A model generated the notes under the pieces. That model was not told the DNA's origin. It did no database searches and was given only the letters and a program-made list of their open reading frames with translations. Below are positions 32,871 to 32,923 of a stretch of DNA of 32,923 nucleotides, piece by piece. The DNA lies in NCBI GenBank assembly GCA_947167515.1, contig CAMVIM010000038.1, forward strand, positions 1 through 32,923. The letters run 5' to 3'. The number at the start of each line of letters is the position of its first letter. Within the stretch, counting starts at the first letter, position 1. This DNA comes from an uncultured Prevotellaceae bacterium (GTDB lineage Bacteria; Bacteroidota; Bacteroidia; Bacteroidales; Bacteroidaceae). Made by a program: the position numbers and the translations under genes.

Positions 32871-32923
32871 ACGTGAGTTCGACGAATTCACGTTAGTTAA
32901 CGTGAGTTCGACGAATTCACCAC
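32871..32923. repeat. 29-bp direct repeat of a palindromic element at the window end
   Basis: ACGTGAGTTCGACGAATTCA occurs at 32871-32890 and again at 32900-32919, a 29-bp period. Each copy is an imperfect palindrome (GTGAGTTCG, then CGAATTCAC), and the segment between copies (CGTTAGTTAACG) is also palindromic. The array may continue beyond the window. Its inner edge overlaps the expected signal-peptide codons of the BspA gene. Confidence 0.85.

Overview
This window looks like chromosome from a Bacteroidales bacterium, most likely a Prevotella relative. The evidence is the conserved block purH-mreB-mreC-mreD-mrdA-rodA, a BspA-type leucine-rich-repeat protein with a type-9-secretion-like tail, a DUF1573 protein, and promoters of the Bacteroidetes type (-7 box TAnnTTTG) in front of most transcription units. 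No tRNA, rRNA, CRISPR array, insertion sequence or phage gene was recognised. The genus is an inference from gene content; no taxonomic marker gene is present.

Layout. 1-5311 (+): the 3' end of a DNA/RNA non-specific endonuclease, pyrK and pyrD (dihydroorotate dehydrogenase 1B), then a large Dna2-like nuclease-helicase. 5320-8919 (-): yidC followed by a POT-family peptide transporter. 9068-9478 (+): a secreted DUF1573 protein. 9764-12543 (-): a YiiX-type cysteine peptidase and a TonB-dependent receptor. 12711-19103 (-): the cell-elongation operon mreB-mreC-mreD-mrdA-rodA behind a purH that holds only the IMP cyclohydrolase domain. 19324-19755 (+): a secreted TonB C-terminal-domain protein. 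19854-21464 (-): NudC-type Nudix hydrolase and a glycine-zipper lipoprotein. 21621-22454 (+): GH25 lysozyme. 22981-25131 (-): a membrane-anchored SurA/PpiD-like foldase. 25460-29211 (-): AraC regulator, altronate dehydratase and NhaC-type antiporter, apparently one operon. 29326-29817 (-): unknown secreted protein. 29939-31030 (-): DUF4886 SGNH-like protein. 31439-32860 (-): BspA-like protein with a disturbed 5' end.

How the genes work together. The largest coherent group builds the cell wall during elongation: MreB filaments, MreC and MreD, the PBP2 transpeptidase and the RodA glycosyltransferase, with overlapping or nearly touching genes. YidC, the SurA/PpiD-like foldase, the TonB-dependent receptor, the TonB-C protein and the lipoprotein all serve the envelope. 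PyrK/PyrD make pyrimidines, PurH makes purines, and UxaA belongs to hexuronate breakdown.

The most striking feature is non-coding. Gene borders carry short tandem arrays with periods of 7, 10, 12, 23, 29 and 35 bp. Four arrays at three separate loci share an exact 23-bp period although their sequences are unrelated, and three of those four have a palindromic core in each unit. Other arrays lie inside uxaA (heptads that could shift the frame), at the start of the helicase gene, directly after rodA, and across the expected start of the BspA gene. An orphan leftward promoter near 22.8 kb precedes a repeat-rich acidic open frame without a start codon.
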